Of a stretch of 64,000 bases of DNA, positions 23,415 through 33,554 are shown one piece after another. The DNA is taken from contig OX439038.1 in the NCBI GenBank assembly GCA_949317995.1, positions 73,294,659 through 73,358,658 of the forward strand, written 5' to 3'. The position numbers were made by a program, and so were the translations under genes. This DNA is from Acholoe squamosa (lineage: Eukaryota; Annelida; Polychaeta; Phyllodocida; Polynoidae). Position 1 is the first letter of the stretch, and each line of letters opens with the position of its first letter. The notes under the pieces are model-generated. The model was not told the origin of the DNA. It saw only the letters and a list, made by a program, of their open reading frames with translations, and did no database searches.

Positions 23415-23495
23415 TGGCTGCGGCAGTTAGTAATGAGCTTACTGGAGGAGGGTAGACATGGGGAGGGAAGCTTAACCATTGAAAAGACCGCATGA
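23415..23495 (+). CDS. Candidate exon, unknown protein
   Basis: The acceptor tract CTTCCTTCCTCCTCCAG ending at 23,414 is very strong. The first frame is open for 26 codons and reads WLRQLVMSLLEEGRHGEGSL before stopping at TGA. It could be a terminal exon, or could leave early at GG/GTAGAC. The other two frames stop sooner. There is no partner exon. The minus open frame here (23,251-23,493) is proline-rich and unsupported. Confidence 0.22.
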   Translation, partial: WLRQLVMSLLEEGRHGEGSLTIEKTA

Positions 23496-23532
23496 TATGA
23501 TGCCTCCAGGTTCATGTTTCTTGGTGCTCAAG

Positions 23533-23590
23533 GTGTGCCAATGCAGTGCCAGCGAGTCCCTGCACGAGCACTGCATTGGTCACCATGCCC
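23533..23590. repeat. Dispersed hairpin repeat copy
   Basis: CCAATGCAGTGCCAGCGAGT and ACGAGCACTGCATTGG form the two arms, with CACCATG following as in other copies. It contributes to the short + open frame at 23,479-23,715, which is therefore not called. Confidence 0.5.
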
Positions 23591-23715
23591 TCCAGACATT
23601 TGTTAGCCCTATAGGGGCGGTACAGGATCCTGGAGAGCAGTCCTTGAGAACAACCAGGGTACCTCTGGGTAAATCACCTAAAGGGTTAGAGATAGGCTTA
23701 TGGCAGAAGTCATAA

Positions 23716-25099
23716 CTCAGAGCCGACATGCAGCCCAGATCCCATCTCCATCAGTGGGCACAGATCCTGCCAATCCAGCCTCCCCACAACCCACTACTCT
23801 TATAGCTTCATTAAGGGGGGTAGAATCCTCTGGTTTATCTCTCAGAGATAGACCTTAAAAACGCTTAATGATGTGTAGGAGTCAGACCATTGTAACTGCT
23901 GCTTTCTCTAATGTGCTAGGAGGAAATGTCTGTGCTGCCTTAGAAAAAGGCCAAATGGGATTTAAATGCAGGACCCAAACCCAAACATCTTAGGAGTGTG
24001 GGTTGAGCTAGGTTTACCAAGTCCTAGATTAGTGCTCAACATCTTTTTCTTTACTGGGATCAGAGATTTACATCTTACGGGTACTTCCTTTAGTTTCATA
24101 TCATGTTCCATATTTTGATGGATAAGAACAACAGGTGAATCCGCAAGCTCTGGTAAAAAACATATGTGTGAGAATACATCAATAGTATTATTTAAGAAAC
24201 ATACCTAGCTTGGTTCATGTCTTCATGACATAAAATTCATCCTGTGGAGGGTGGGGCATCTTGAATCAGTGTAAAAGGCAAACCTGACAGACTCAGCCGG
24301 GATGGACAGCTTGTATGTTTGTGCAGCCAGTGGGCTTAATGGTTACTGTGTTAGGCACCTTAGTCCACCAAGGTTAACATTCACGTTGTAAAGTGCTCAG
24401 TTCCTCCTGAGTAATTTCATGTGGACACTGTATGTCAGTATACCTGTTAGCCTAGCTGCTATTCCCATTGGATGTCTGAAGGAGGTGTCTGAGTGATAAC
24501 CCTTCTAATACTATGCAAACCAATTGATTCAGGGGACTTTACTCAAACTGTAAATATGATTAATCGCTGTATTACCTACAAAATGAAGAAAGATTAGCCA
24601 ACTAATGCATTTTTGCGATTTATATTGCTTTAAAACAGCCATTGTTGGCCCAGGTCCTCCTTGGTCATTGGCGGCGCCTTTTCGGTCAAAAACTGATGGT
24701 CTGAGTTGGAACTTTAGATGGGAATTGTCCATCGAAATTGGGGGATAATTAAACAGAAAATCATGGAAACATAATCTTTAGGATCTAGTCTTTCATTGTA
24801 CATGTACAATTCCTGAAAAAAAATTTCTTTAGCTATGAAAAATGCTGAAGAAAAAGCCTGACATGTTTGACTTACTTTCTCATGAAAATGAGGCTCCATA
24901 GGATTACATTGGGCAGTAGATTTTGGGGGTAGACAGGGGGTAGAAATAACACATTGGCTCCTATGGGAATAGGGCAATTAAGACGCTTTTTTCAGCAGGT
25001 AAGGTGGAATTCTCGGTCCAGAAGGGGTTAAGACCGTTGGTATATGAGTGTGGAAATCGGACCACCATAATTTTATGTCTACCGCCTCACTTGCGGTCT
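23716..25099. other. No supported gene
   Basis: About 1.4 kb of ordinary sequence. At 24,990-25,002 an acceptor tract (GCTTTTTTCAG) is followed after only CAG by a GTAAGG donor, leaving no room for an exon. Minus open frames at 24,529-24,977 have no splice support. Confidence 0.4.
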
Positions 25100-25104
25100 G
25101 GAGA

Positions 25105-25345
25105 CTTGACGCATGCGCGCAGAGTGACCAGTCGTCTGATTTTTTTTTTCTAACAGTAAATTGAGGGGGTATATTAGATTAAATTCGATTTATATTGCCA
25201 AAGATGCATGGATACTATTCAAAAAGCCATTAGTATCAAGTTAAATCGATAGATTCTAACTTTTCTCTGTCAAAAATGCTACTTCCCGCAAGGAGCCGGT
25301 TGCGCATGCGCACAGAACACCAAAATCCAAAATGGCGGACAGCGA
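25105..25345 (+). promoter_or_regulatory. TATA-less promoter candidate: NRF-1, NRF-1, YY1
   Basis: GCATGCGCGC at 25,111 and TGCGCATGCG at 25,301 match the NRF-1 palindrome GCGCATGCGC. CAAAATGGCGGAC at 25,328-25,340 matches the YY1 element that often overlaps the start codon or first transcribed bases of housekeeping genes. The order (NRF-1 sites upstream, YY1 last) points to + strand transcription. No TATA box is seen. The surrounding sequence is otherwise AT-rich, which makes the sites stand out. Confidence 0.5.
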
Positions 25346-25592
25346 GATGATCGCCTTATGGTGCTATCGAAACTGCTGGATTTTAACAAAATGGAGGAGA
25401 ATTACACTGTCTCATGCCTTTTTATGGTTGATCTCGATCCTTATTCAAGACCTGCTGATGTTGTGCAACGCTTAACTCGCCAGGAGAGGAGTTATTCGCC
25501 AATGATAAATGCAAGCGATAATGGATGCATTCTCCATAGCCTTAACCATTGACGACTTGGACACACTGTCACTATATTGACAGTCCCCTACG
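25332..25592 (+). CDS. Candidate first exon downstream of the YY1 element
   Basis: The ATG inside the YY1 motif starts a 47-codon frame (MADSEMIALWCYRNCWILTK and on, stop at 25,475). A better-context ATG at 25,391 (ACAAAATGG) starts a 53-codon frame in another phase. A strong donor ACG/GTAAGT follows at 25,593, but neither frame stays open to it. Either the exon is largely 5' UTR with upstream frames, or a weaker internal donor is used. The product is not recognised. Confidence 0.3.
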
Positions 25593-25657
25593 GTAAGTAG
25601 TGGAAGACCTGGTCCAGTTGTGCATTGCACGCGTTCAATCTTTTAAATTTTCCTTAG

Positions 25658-25939
25658 CCCACTGTGCTATACCATCTTGGAACTGAGATAAGAGATAACT
25701 CTGCTGTGAAGAGGACCCTTGACATGCTGTTGTGCCCTGGGCAGGACCAAGCTCAGGCCAGTTGTAGAGATTTACTAGCTAACTGTAGTGGTGGGCTAGT
25801 GGCTGGGAGAAGAAGTATCCCTTTCCCTACTCTATCTAATCAACGCTTTAGTAACACAGTACGCCCACACTCACTCCTTGACTTTCTGCCGGGATCTCAT
25901 GTTCCCAACTATCTTGTCCAGGTCCCTGTTTCTATGTGA
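25658..25939 (+). CDS. Candidate exon, 93 codons, unknown protein
   Basis: Acceptor TTTTAAATTTTCCTTAG ends at 25,657, exactly where one frame opens. That frame then runs 93 codons to TGA at 25,937-25,939, and the other two frames stop within 12 codons. It reads PTVLYHLGTEIRDNSAVKRT at the start, with an internal ATG at 25,721. It lies 65 nt downstream of the 25,593 donor, which would be an unusually short but possible intron. Joining to the first exon gives an in-frame TGA just upstream, so translation would have to start inside this exon. Confidence 0.3.
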   Translation, partial: PTVLYHLGTEIRDNSAVKRTLDMLLCPGQDQAQASCRDLLANCSGGLVAGRRSIPFPTLSNQRFSNTVRPHSLLDFLPGSHVPNYLVQVPVSM

Positions 25940-26735
25940 CAAGTATCTTTCCCAATAAAATGCCCTTATGAGTCAGATTTGTAGCTCAACAACACGTCCA
26001 TTATGCCTGAAAGATCTATCTCAACATCTCTGATCTATCCATTATATGTTAACTTCCATACCATATTGTGGTAATATTGTCTTTTAGAAAATCTTGCAAT
26101 CACAGCAATACACTCTCATCACATTCTTCAGCACGTTCCCAAAACACTGGCATAAGAACAGTTCTGCCTCCATGCCTCATACATCCCAATGTCAACTCCC
26201 AAACTATATCCCCTGTGCTTACTCTCAATCCTCTGTCTATCATGCCAGGGTTTGTTCCATAACTCCAATATCTTCTCAATCGATGGCTGCATCAGCTCAC
26301 TCCTTCCTCATCCACCACTCCCATACCCTCTAACCTCATAGTGCAGCCACTCCCTGCAACCTCTTATTATCCCTACCCTTATACTTTGCTTGCACTCCAA
26401 CCTCTTCTTGCTCTCCACCCTGGATGCAAAGCTGACGGCTCATTCTCCCAAGTGTGGCCAAAATTTATGCATAAATCTCATTGTTTTATCAATCTGCACC
26501 AAACTTTACTTGTTATGGGAGATGAAGCAAAAAGGTTAGTGCTCCATACTTGGCCCCAGACGTAATTCATGGTATACAGGTTACATACACCAATAAGGCA
26601 TACTCTCAACCATTTTCTGTCCATTTCCCCCAAACTGGTGAGAATTGACCTGTGGTATAATTGGGTGGCAGGGTTGGCCGGACGGCCTGATTACGAATTC
26701 CCTGGCAGAATGAGACGTAGGCAGGAATTACATGA
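25940..26735. other. No supported feature
   Basis: Overlapping short + frames with no paired splice sites; C-rich, T-rich sequence. Confidence 0.35.
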
Positions 26736-27079
26736 CAGAGGCGTAGGAAGCAAATCTTCATTGGGGGGGCCCAGTGAGGGCCTCACCTCGACCACCTTGA
26801 ATTGTCGGCTCAAGCGCAATAGAGCCTACACATAGCTATTTAAAATTTGTATAGAAAAGCAATTTTTGATGAATTTTATATCTGATTTGAGGCCCAGGCC
26901 CCCATTTTCCCTATTATGATTACTATATCAATCTTATTTAAGCGCAAAATCTTAGCTCTTGTTCAATTCATTATGAATTCTTGGCAAATTTTGGGGGGGC
27001 CCTGACATACTCAGGCCCCACCTCCTTCATGATTGGGGGGGCCCGGGCCCCCCTGGCCCCCCCTTTTCCTACGCCCCTG
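26736..27079. mobile_element. hAT-like non-autonomous element, second copy
   Basis: CAGAGGCGTAGGAAGCAAAT at the left and TTTTCCTACGCCCCTG at the right bound 344 bp with G- and C-runs. It is the reverse orientation of the copy at 15,543-15,873. The flanks are CATGA on both sides, a possible 5-bp remnant of a target duplication (hAT elements usually make 8). Open frames at 26,569 and 27,033 run into it and are rejected. Confidence 0.75.
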
Positions 27080-27795
27080 CATGAGCTGTGCCACAAGTTG
27101 TGGAGTCAGAACTGACCCAATATGTGAAGGAGGCAGTGGTGTGTGGGACCATCTTACGCTTGACCATGCTTGGCTTCCACTTACACCCTGCTTACCAACC
27201 TACTTGTACATCCTGCTTACGCTGCTAGGGCTCCCATTATACTGGCCCTTTTTTTCTTTGGGACATTCCTACAAAATATTTCCATGTCATTTCTATACGA
27301 GGCATGGAAGATCCTCAACAGAGACCTTGTTTTCACGTCCGCTTTTGTGGGAATGACTCGGGAAATGACTATTTCTATGCCAACATCCTAGAAAGAGAAT
27401 GGATCTGAGTTCCAACTGAATTCAGAGATCATAGCTTTGAGGGTGTTGACTGTGAAGTGCATTACGAAATCAGTGTCATAATGTTGGACCTGTTATTGAC
27501 CGTACCCGCTCGTTAAAGCACCCGGGTAGTAATCAACTTTGGCTCTAGCAGTTGCTTACTATGCAAGACCATGCAGACTTGTACTCAAATCAGGAAATTC
27601 CTGACATGCTACAATTTTCTAGATAGAAATAATTATGTTTGGTAAAGGGATCCTTCCTTGTGCATGTTATGTAAAGACCATACTATGACTTTGGAGTTCC
27701 AATAACAAGTCGTGATTGATCATTATGGTACTATGGGTAAATAATTATCAGGATGTTTTGTACCTCATCAATATGGTAACTTTGTTTTCTTATAG
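27080..27795. other. No supported feature
   Basis: Short + frames at 27,033-27,391 begin in the element and lack a donor. Nothing else is visible. Confidence 0.35.
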
Positions 27796-27883
27796 ACATG
27801 TGCCACCATACCCCCATATCCTGCCGCCTGTAGCCTCTTACAAAGACTACAATAACCTCATAAGCACAAAAAGGCCATGGTGA
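27796..27883 (+). CDS. Candidate 3'-terminal coding exon, 28 codons
   Basis: Acceptor ACTTTGTTTTCTTATAG is strong. The frame (1 nt then 28 codons) begins HVPPYPHILPPVASYKDY and ends KRPW with TGA at 27,881. It is rich in proline, tyrosine and basic residues. It lies about 90 nt upstream of the second promoter cluster and 2.4 kb downstream of the first, so it could be the last exon of a gene starting near 25.3 kb. No AATAAA is seen before 28,000, a point against. The protein is not recognised. Confidence 0.3.
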
Positions 27884-27970
27884 AAGAAATGCTTTCATCA
27901 CGTCTCAAGCCTTATACTTCAAACAATAGAGGTCCCTTTTTGGGGAACAGACAAGAGGAAAGGGTAACAT

Positions 27971-28050
27971 AAAAGAACTTCCGGTTTTGCCGATACTATA
28001 AGCCTGAGGCGCTGTTTGTCACTTCCGGCGCTCGGGCATGCGCCTAGGGA
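27971..28050 (+). promoter_or_regulatory. Housekeeping-type promoter candidate: ETS, ETS, NRF-1-like
   Basis: AACTTCCGGT at 27,976 and CACTTCCGGCG at 28,020-28,030 are good ETS/GABP sites (CCGGAAGT on the other strand). GGGCATGCGCC at 28,034 is NRF-1-like. This combination is typical of TATA-less promoters of genes for mitochondrial and basic cell functions, often bidirectional. It sits just upstream of the candidate first exon at 28,101. Confidence 0.5.
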
Positions 28051-28100
28051 GGGCGAAAGAGAACTACGGTGGCGTATGGGTAATGTGTGTCCGGTACAAG

Positions 28101-28131
28101 ATGTGGCGGATAATAGGCCTAAGTCGAACAG
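28101..28131 (+). CDS. Candidate first coding exon (MWRIIGLSRT)
   Basis: ATG at 28,101 in good context (ACAAGATGT) begins MWRIIGLSRT, short, basic and hydrophobic, as in mitochondrial targeting peptides. It then reaches a donor, ACAG/GTGTGT. GATGTGGCGGA is YY1-like and lies 60-70 nt downstream of the ETS/NRF-1 cluster, the usual distance. The outgoing phase is 1. I found no convincing downstream exon to join. The minus open frame 27,919-28,140 overlaps the promoter and is not called. Confidence 0.35.
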
Positions 28132-28219
28132 GTGTGTCATGTTAACCCTTTAAGGACCACGATGTTTAGAAAAAGTGAAAGCCACTAAGGCATTTAATCA
28201 ACTGCCCAACAGAGCGGCT

Positions 28220-28289
28220 CCCAGTGGGCACAGCCTGCTAAATCAACGTTGGAATAACGGTGATCAACCAACGTTCTGTGCCCACTGGG
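28220..28289. mobile_element. 70-bp inverted-repeat element (CCCAGTGGGCACAG ends)
   Basis: CCCAGTGGGCACAG is mirrored exactly by CTGTGCCCACTGGG, with AACGTTG-type palindromic words between. Short elements with these ends are widespread in animal genomes. The 135-codon open frame at 28,175-28,582 runs straight through it and is not a gene. Confidence 0.75.
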
Positions 28290-30511
28290 CTCTTCCTGAT
28301 TTTTTTAGAAGATGTGCATTTCTTCATATTATGACATACAAGACATGTCTTGTCTTCAGAACTTTACAAATCAAATGCCTTCAATGTGTATCAACGATAT
28401 TTTTGAGTAGGAAAATATACAAGAGGGAGCCCTTCTCGATCTATAAATTATCAAGGCTATTATCATTCACTCCTTCACCAGGTATCATACACCAGACACC
28501 GTGTACAGAGAGGATATTTCACAAAAACCTATATAAAAATAACATTATTAAATTACCCTGCTGGGACATAAATGCACACTAGTCTATGTATGTTGCATCT
28601 ACACCACGCCCAGATTACCTGAATCCCCCTTGCACCCTACACAAAGGCAGCTGTGATTAGGTGTATACTGCAGCTCAGCAGGCTGGTTAATTGGCTAGGC
28701 GCTTCGACCTTTTAGGTCCTTTGAATTAGTTATTCCTCCTGTGCTGAGACATATGGGAGGTGCCATTCCCGTTGGTTACCGAGAATTGTGCGTTCCAGGA
28801 CGTAGCTCTGTAGTGCTATAGCGGTTCTATTTCAGGACTTGGCATGGTAGATTAACCATGAGTCGAGCTTATGCCATATCAGTTTCATACTTAAATGTTT
28901 AGATAAGTTTGCATATTAAGTCCTCTATTTCAAATTCCTTATCAACACTTATGTCAACATTATAATGAACTGCACTTCACAGAGGGCCCAGCATGCATGA
29001 ATGAGTAACTACACATTCTTATACCTGGCTCAAGGGTTGTAGCCTGCTCTAGGTGAATCTACCCCACTCTTTTTGTAAAATGACCTGTAATGTAGATATC
29101 CCTTCTGTCACTACTGAACCTTTCAAAAACTTTGCACTAAAAGTTCAGAAACCATATCAAATATGTAACTATAGGCAGTTACCCTTTAAAGCATGGGAAA
29201 ATGACTACTTTATCAGCAGGCAGGAAGCAGCAGATTGTCTGAGCTGCAGCAGAACATAACTTTGTAAAGGTTACCTGTGGTGTGGTGCATCCACAGCATT
29301 GGATGGTTGTCAGTTCCTCTTATGTCCATGTGAATGGGGCGGCCGTGCACCACGTAATCTTCCTGTAGTTCACCACTGGTACATGCTGGTACTGTTATCA
29401 CACAGTTTAACCCTTTGATATTAGACAAGTATTGTATCTATTCATTATGATTCCTTGTCATCATCCCCTGCTCCCCCATGGGGTTATGATGCATGAATGT
29501 ATACCTAGAATGTAGATTCATTCATGCATCAGGTCGACCTGATACAGCCCCAGATGGTGGGCTTTATTCAAACCATAGATGCACATCTTTATTTCTGATT
29601 GAACCGATCCTTGCCAGAGCCTAGGCAGTGAGCATAAAATATGAATTAATTGGGTATTGGAATGAGGAATTCCCCATGAACTGATCCTGCCCCAGTCTGA
29701 TCCATATACACTATAGTGTCCAGACTTGTACCACAGATAATTAGATGACTTCACTACTATAGTAAGGTAGCTATGGTGGGATGGTCCCTGGTCCACCCTG
29801 TGGTGGATACTTGGACCGGAGCCATCCCTGATAGCCGGTTATTGAATCACCAGTACCGGGGCAGGCCGCATGAGGAAATGGGCTCGTTTTCACACCAAGT
29901 CACAGACACAAAAACTGGGTATAATATGGGCTGGATGGAGCCTGCAGCCAATAGGTTCGGACGGCTAGCTGTGGGTGATGAGAGTGAGAGGGGATGAGGA
30001 TGGAGAGATGGATGGAGGGGGGAGGGTAGGATAACAATAATGGAAAAAGTAATTATAAAAGGCCTGCCTCCCAGCCCTGGTTCCCAACACCATTGCCAGC
30101 CTCTAATGGGCCCAGTGCACAGCGTGTCAAGTGGGGTGCTGCTGCTGGAGAGGGCTTCAGAGGTATTTTAGTGTGCCTCAGGCTGGCCCTACTCTCCACT
30201 TGCTCCTCGGCCGATAAGCATGATCAGGGGAGTCGGTCTCATTGACGGTGGGTGAGCTGCTCGTGGTGGGAGCAGTGTGGCATGCGGAGCAGCTTGGAGC
30301 TGATCCCATTGGACACGCCCACGGCATGCCCACCACCACCTGTCGCTGGTAAGCAACAACTCTCACAGGCCGGAATAGTATCTAATAGCCCTTCAAGTGG
30401 CACAAAGTGCCCTCACGCATCAGTTTCAGTCCAGCCAAGGTGAGTCCGCATGACAAACCTGGATTTACTCATTATGCAGAGTCTGCAGGGGTGAAGCACT
30501 CCCGGAGGGTG
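28290..30511. other. No firm gene; weak open frame and hairpin copies
   Basis: An open frame at 29,053-29,259 (starts VNLPHSFCKMTCNVDIPSVT) begins right after CTGCTCTAG, a modest acceptor, but has no donor. Hairpin-family sequence occurs at 29,485-29,530 (TGATGCATGAATG ... CATTCATGCATCA). A GC-richer part at 30,180-30,330 holds GAGCTGCTC at 30,254. Confidence 0.35.
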
Positions 30512-31481
30512 CACAGAGAAAAGAACACTGATCGCTTTGACGCATACTGCACAGGTCACAATTTGTCTCCCAGATGACATGTATGAAGGCATGTCAAATG
30601 AGGTTGACCCTCTCATATTTGGTTCGTCAACTCCATTTGACATGCGTAATGAAGACACGTCACATATTTCTGATCCATTCACCTGAGTGCTAGGTAATAC
30701 TGTGAGACAATTATGTAAGGGTCAAGAGCAGTCAATAACTATGTACCAATGGTTCAATCAAGGGAGGCCTATAATAGAAGGCAGGGGATATCATAGTCCC
30801 ACAGGCCTGCAACACTAAGGCACTTTTTTCTATCTACAGAACTCCTACTTGACTGAGGACCTCTATGCAGTCCATAAGACAACGGCATGGAGGTGCATGG
30901 CAATGCCATATGTCTCCCTGTACTGTAGATACTGAGATTATAGATTGTGGGTTAGAATACAGTCCTTTGGTATTTTCACTGACCCACACATAAGGTGTCT
31001 AACCACTCCAGTTGGAGTATTTAGGATGGTGGGTGTCTATTTTGATATTCAATAACAAATGCAGATTTAACAACGAAATAGAATTCACTACCATTCATTG
31101 ATAGTATTTACAGACCTTAGTGATCTATTCTTCATGAAAACAAAATGACACAGATACATCAAATGTCTCAAGTGTTGGTAGTACTTCTTGGTAGTGATTA
31201 GTCCTGGTACCAAAATGGTTGTTTGCTCCATCTAGTGGAATATCCTAGAACAATTATGTATGTCAAACCATCACATGTCAAGTGCCTTCGACATGGCCGT
31301 GACCCTAGTCAACTCACAGATGACATGGCATTTTAAGGCATGTCAAATCATATGAGGATTACTGTGTGCTACAGTTATCATGGTGACATATGTGCACATG
31401 TCCCAATGACGTGTGCTCTCTGTGTCAAATCAAGTTGACATGGGTATACATGTCACTTTGTCAGGAAGAATTTTCTCAGTG
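30512..31481. mobile_element. CACAG...CAGTG element, about 970 bp, GACATG sub-repeats
   Basis: The left end CACAGAGAAAAGAACACTG and the right end GAAGAATTTTCTCAGTG are imperfect inverted repeats. GACATG/CATGTC words are frequent inside, mostly in the outer thirds. Flanks are TG on both sides. Its ends resemble the element at 46,168. No transposase frame is visible. A good acceptor at 30,839 with a 31-codon frame (NSYLTEDLYAVHKTTAW at the start, TGA at 30,933) lies inside it, so that frame is treated as chance. Confidence 0.5.
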
Positions 31482-31483
31482 TG

Positions 31484-31547
31484 GGCATAATGCATGAATG
31501 CAGCCCTGGCGAGTCTACTCGCCAGGGCTGCATTCATGCATTATGCC
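31484..31547. repeat. Perfect 31-bp hairpin, best copy of the dispersed family
   Basis: Left arm GGCATAATGCATGAATGCAG, then CCCTGGCGAGT; a 2-nt loop (CT) at 31,515; then the exact reverse complement ending TTATGCC. It abuts the preceding element with two bases between. The perfect pairing suggests a recent or conserved copy. Confidence 0.9.
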
Positions 31548-31651
31548 AACCAAGGCCCCCTACTTGCATCACAACACTATTCGGCCATTAAGGGACTAGG
31601 CTTTCGACTCATCAGAGTCTGGTGTATTGAAAATAACCCCCTTCACTTCAG

Positions 31652-31678
31652 ATAGCACAGCTGCTGCTCCGTATAGTG
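31652..31678 (+). CDS. Candidate 27-nt microexon
   Basis: Acceptor CCCCCTTCACTTCAG and donor GTG/GTGAGT are both strong, only 27 nt apart. Phase 0 gives IAQLLLRIV; the third frame (STAAAPYS) is also open. A length of 27 keeps the frame if skipped. In phase 0 it joins to the exon at 32,425. Microexons of this size are known in animal neuronal genes, but function here is unknown. Confidence 0.3.
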
Positions 31679-32087
31679 GTGAGTTTGGAACCTATTTATT
31701 ACCTTCGTTAGGGTCCCACACCGATGGGGACTGTCCACAGTGGAGCAGGCTGGAGTGGAGCCAGGGGCGCGTTCAGTCTGTGTACAGAGTAGAGGGATAT
31801 AGACTGCTAAATCCTGGTCAAGTTTGGAACAGGCCCCATAATGTAGGTATATAACATTACCTGAAACTATGTCGGTGAAGTTCTACCAGCTGCTACTTTC
31901 AGTGGTAATGATAATGAGATGCCACCTTTCCTAACTTTGTCGGAACTTTTCTAGCTGTACTTCTTATAAACACTTCATATTGGAAGTTGAAAACAATAGG
32001 ATGATTTTCTGAATTGTCTCAGATCACTAAGTAACATCATTATCGCGGATATTATCCAATTGTGTGTCAGTCTCGTCATGTAGTCCA

Positions 32088-32313
32088 TACCCAGCAAATT
32101 GTCGTGAGTCCTCGTCAACCTGTGTGAAGTGGCTCACACATGTCGCTAGATGGAACACGACGTCGTTATAGCACAAGATCACCAGGAATAGCAATTGCTA
32201 TGCCATGTGAGTCTAACACACAGTGGCGAAAGATGACGGAATGAGTTATCACTCAAAAAGGAGTCACTATTGATGACCAATCATGGTGACAGATGACGAC
32301 AATTTGCTGGGTA
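32088..32313. mobile_element. Short inverted-repeat element (CCCAGCAAATTGTCG ends)
   Basis: TACCCAGCAAATTGTCGT and ACGACAATTTGCTGGGTA are exact mirrors at the two ends of 226 bp. TA at each border suggests a TA target site. No open frame of note. Confidence 0.75.
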
Positions 32314-32424
32314 GTATAGGGGGCATGAATACTATAATTGGTCCGACCTTCAGTATACAAGACCTTGGACATCACCAACTGTTACTCTATTCCTTGAATA
32401 ACTCAGTGTGGCTTTTATTCTCAG

Positions 32425-32711
32425 ACACTTATTAACAGGTTAGCAACTATGTTATATAAAAGATACCTAAAACTCTATTGCCTACACGTAGATTCCAAGG
32501 TCATCTTGGCAATGTCAACAGGTCGAGAATATTTGGAAATACAAATGGAACAGTTGCCCAAACCCCACCCTACCTCCTGCCCTCTGACCGGAGTGCTCTT
32601 TGGTTCAATTCACAAAGTTAACTGGTTACCCAAACGTCCAATTAGTCAAACAGGAAGTGAAGTGTTGGTTTACTTCACCAGGAGGCGCCCTGATCCCAGA
32701 GCCACCTGGAG
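32425..32711 (+). CDS. Candidate internal exon, 287 nt, unknown protein
   Basis: The best single exon candidate by size. Acceptor GTGGCTTTTATTCTCAG ends at 32,424 and donor GGAG/GTGAGT starts at 32,712, with one frame open across all 287 nt (95 codons plus 2 nt) and closed by a TGA lying in the donor itself. It begins TLINRLATMLYKRYLKLYCL and ends with a basic stretch FTRRRPDPRATW. There is no signal peptide or clear membrane segment. Incoming phase 0 fits the 27-nt exon upstream; outgoing phase is 2. A GAGCTGCTC word follows at 32,743. The family is not recognised. Confidence 0.45.
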
Positions 32712-33554
32712 GTGAGTTGTAAAACTGATCTGAGCGGGTGGTGAGCTGCTCATTGGTTGTCAAGGTCTCGCACTACAATAAACATTGCTGATGGTGATAT
32801 GGAAACCTTGAGTCACACTGCACAACATAGTAGACTCTCGCCAGTTTGGCCAAGATTTGAAAAAAAGGTTTAGATGATGCCTTAGGCTTTAAGCAGTGCA
32901 AAGTGTATACTCATTTGACAAATTTTGAAACACTACTTGATACATCTGTTGAGTGATAGTCTGATTTTGTATAGTGATGCCTGAATTTCTGCCAAACTCA
33001 TAAGAATCAGGCACATGTACTTGAAGTCTACAGTCTGTTTTTCACATTATTCTCTGTCTATTTCACTCACAAGCTAAAAGAACCATTGAAAAATGAAGTG
33101 CCTTTCATGGTATTGATTAGATATGACGTATTCACACACTGAGACCTTTTTTCATTCCCATCTGCTCTGAGAATATTCCTAAGGGTATTGATGGATTAAA
33201 GTGTGCAGTGCGTGACGGAAAAGGCCTGGCTCTGTGTTTCCAGCAGAGAGAACTGTGGATGTGCTTGGTGCCTTGCTATATCAGCACTTGGAATCATAGA
33301 AGGCCATTGTTGCCGGCATTGTTGTACCACTGTATTCAGCTTATGTAGCTTAATGTAGTTTATGAATAGGCATTCATTGATATGTCCTAAGCTAGGATGT
33401 AATATGTATGTCTAGTATATACGACTGAGCATAATGAACTGAATGATTCGGTGCCTTCTGATTTAGTGGAGTTATTATAGATCCTTCATTCACTCCTTGG
33501 GAGCCTTACACAGTTTCTAATATAGAACTCTAACTATACACTATACTTTGATAG
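32712..33554. other. No supported feature
   Basis: Ordinary AT-rich sequence with no repeat or splice-bounded frame. Confidence 0.4.

Noticed and set aside
24990-25004. Three-nucleotide exon between TTTTTTCAG and GTAAGG
   Set aside because: Acceptor and donor are only 3 nt apart; more likely a coincidence than a real exon.
28175-28582. 135-codon + open frame
   Set aside because: It runs through the 70-bp CCCAGTGGGCACAG inverted-repeat element and has no splice or start context.
30840-30935. Exon candidate NSYLTEDLYAVHKTTAW behind a strong acceptor
   Set aside because: It lies inside a 970-bp inverted-repeat element and has no phase-matching donor; kept only as a note.
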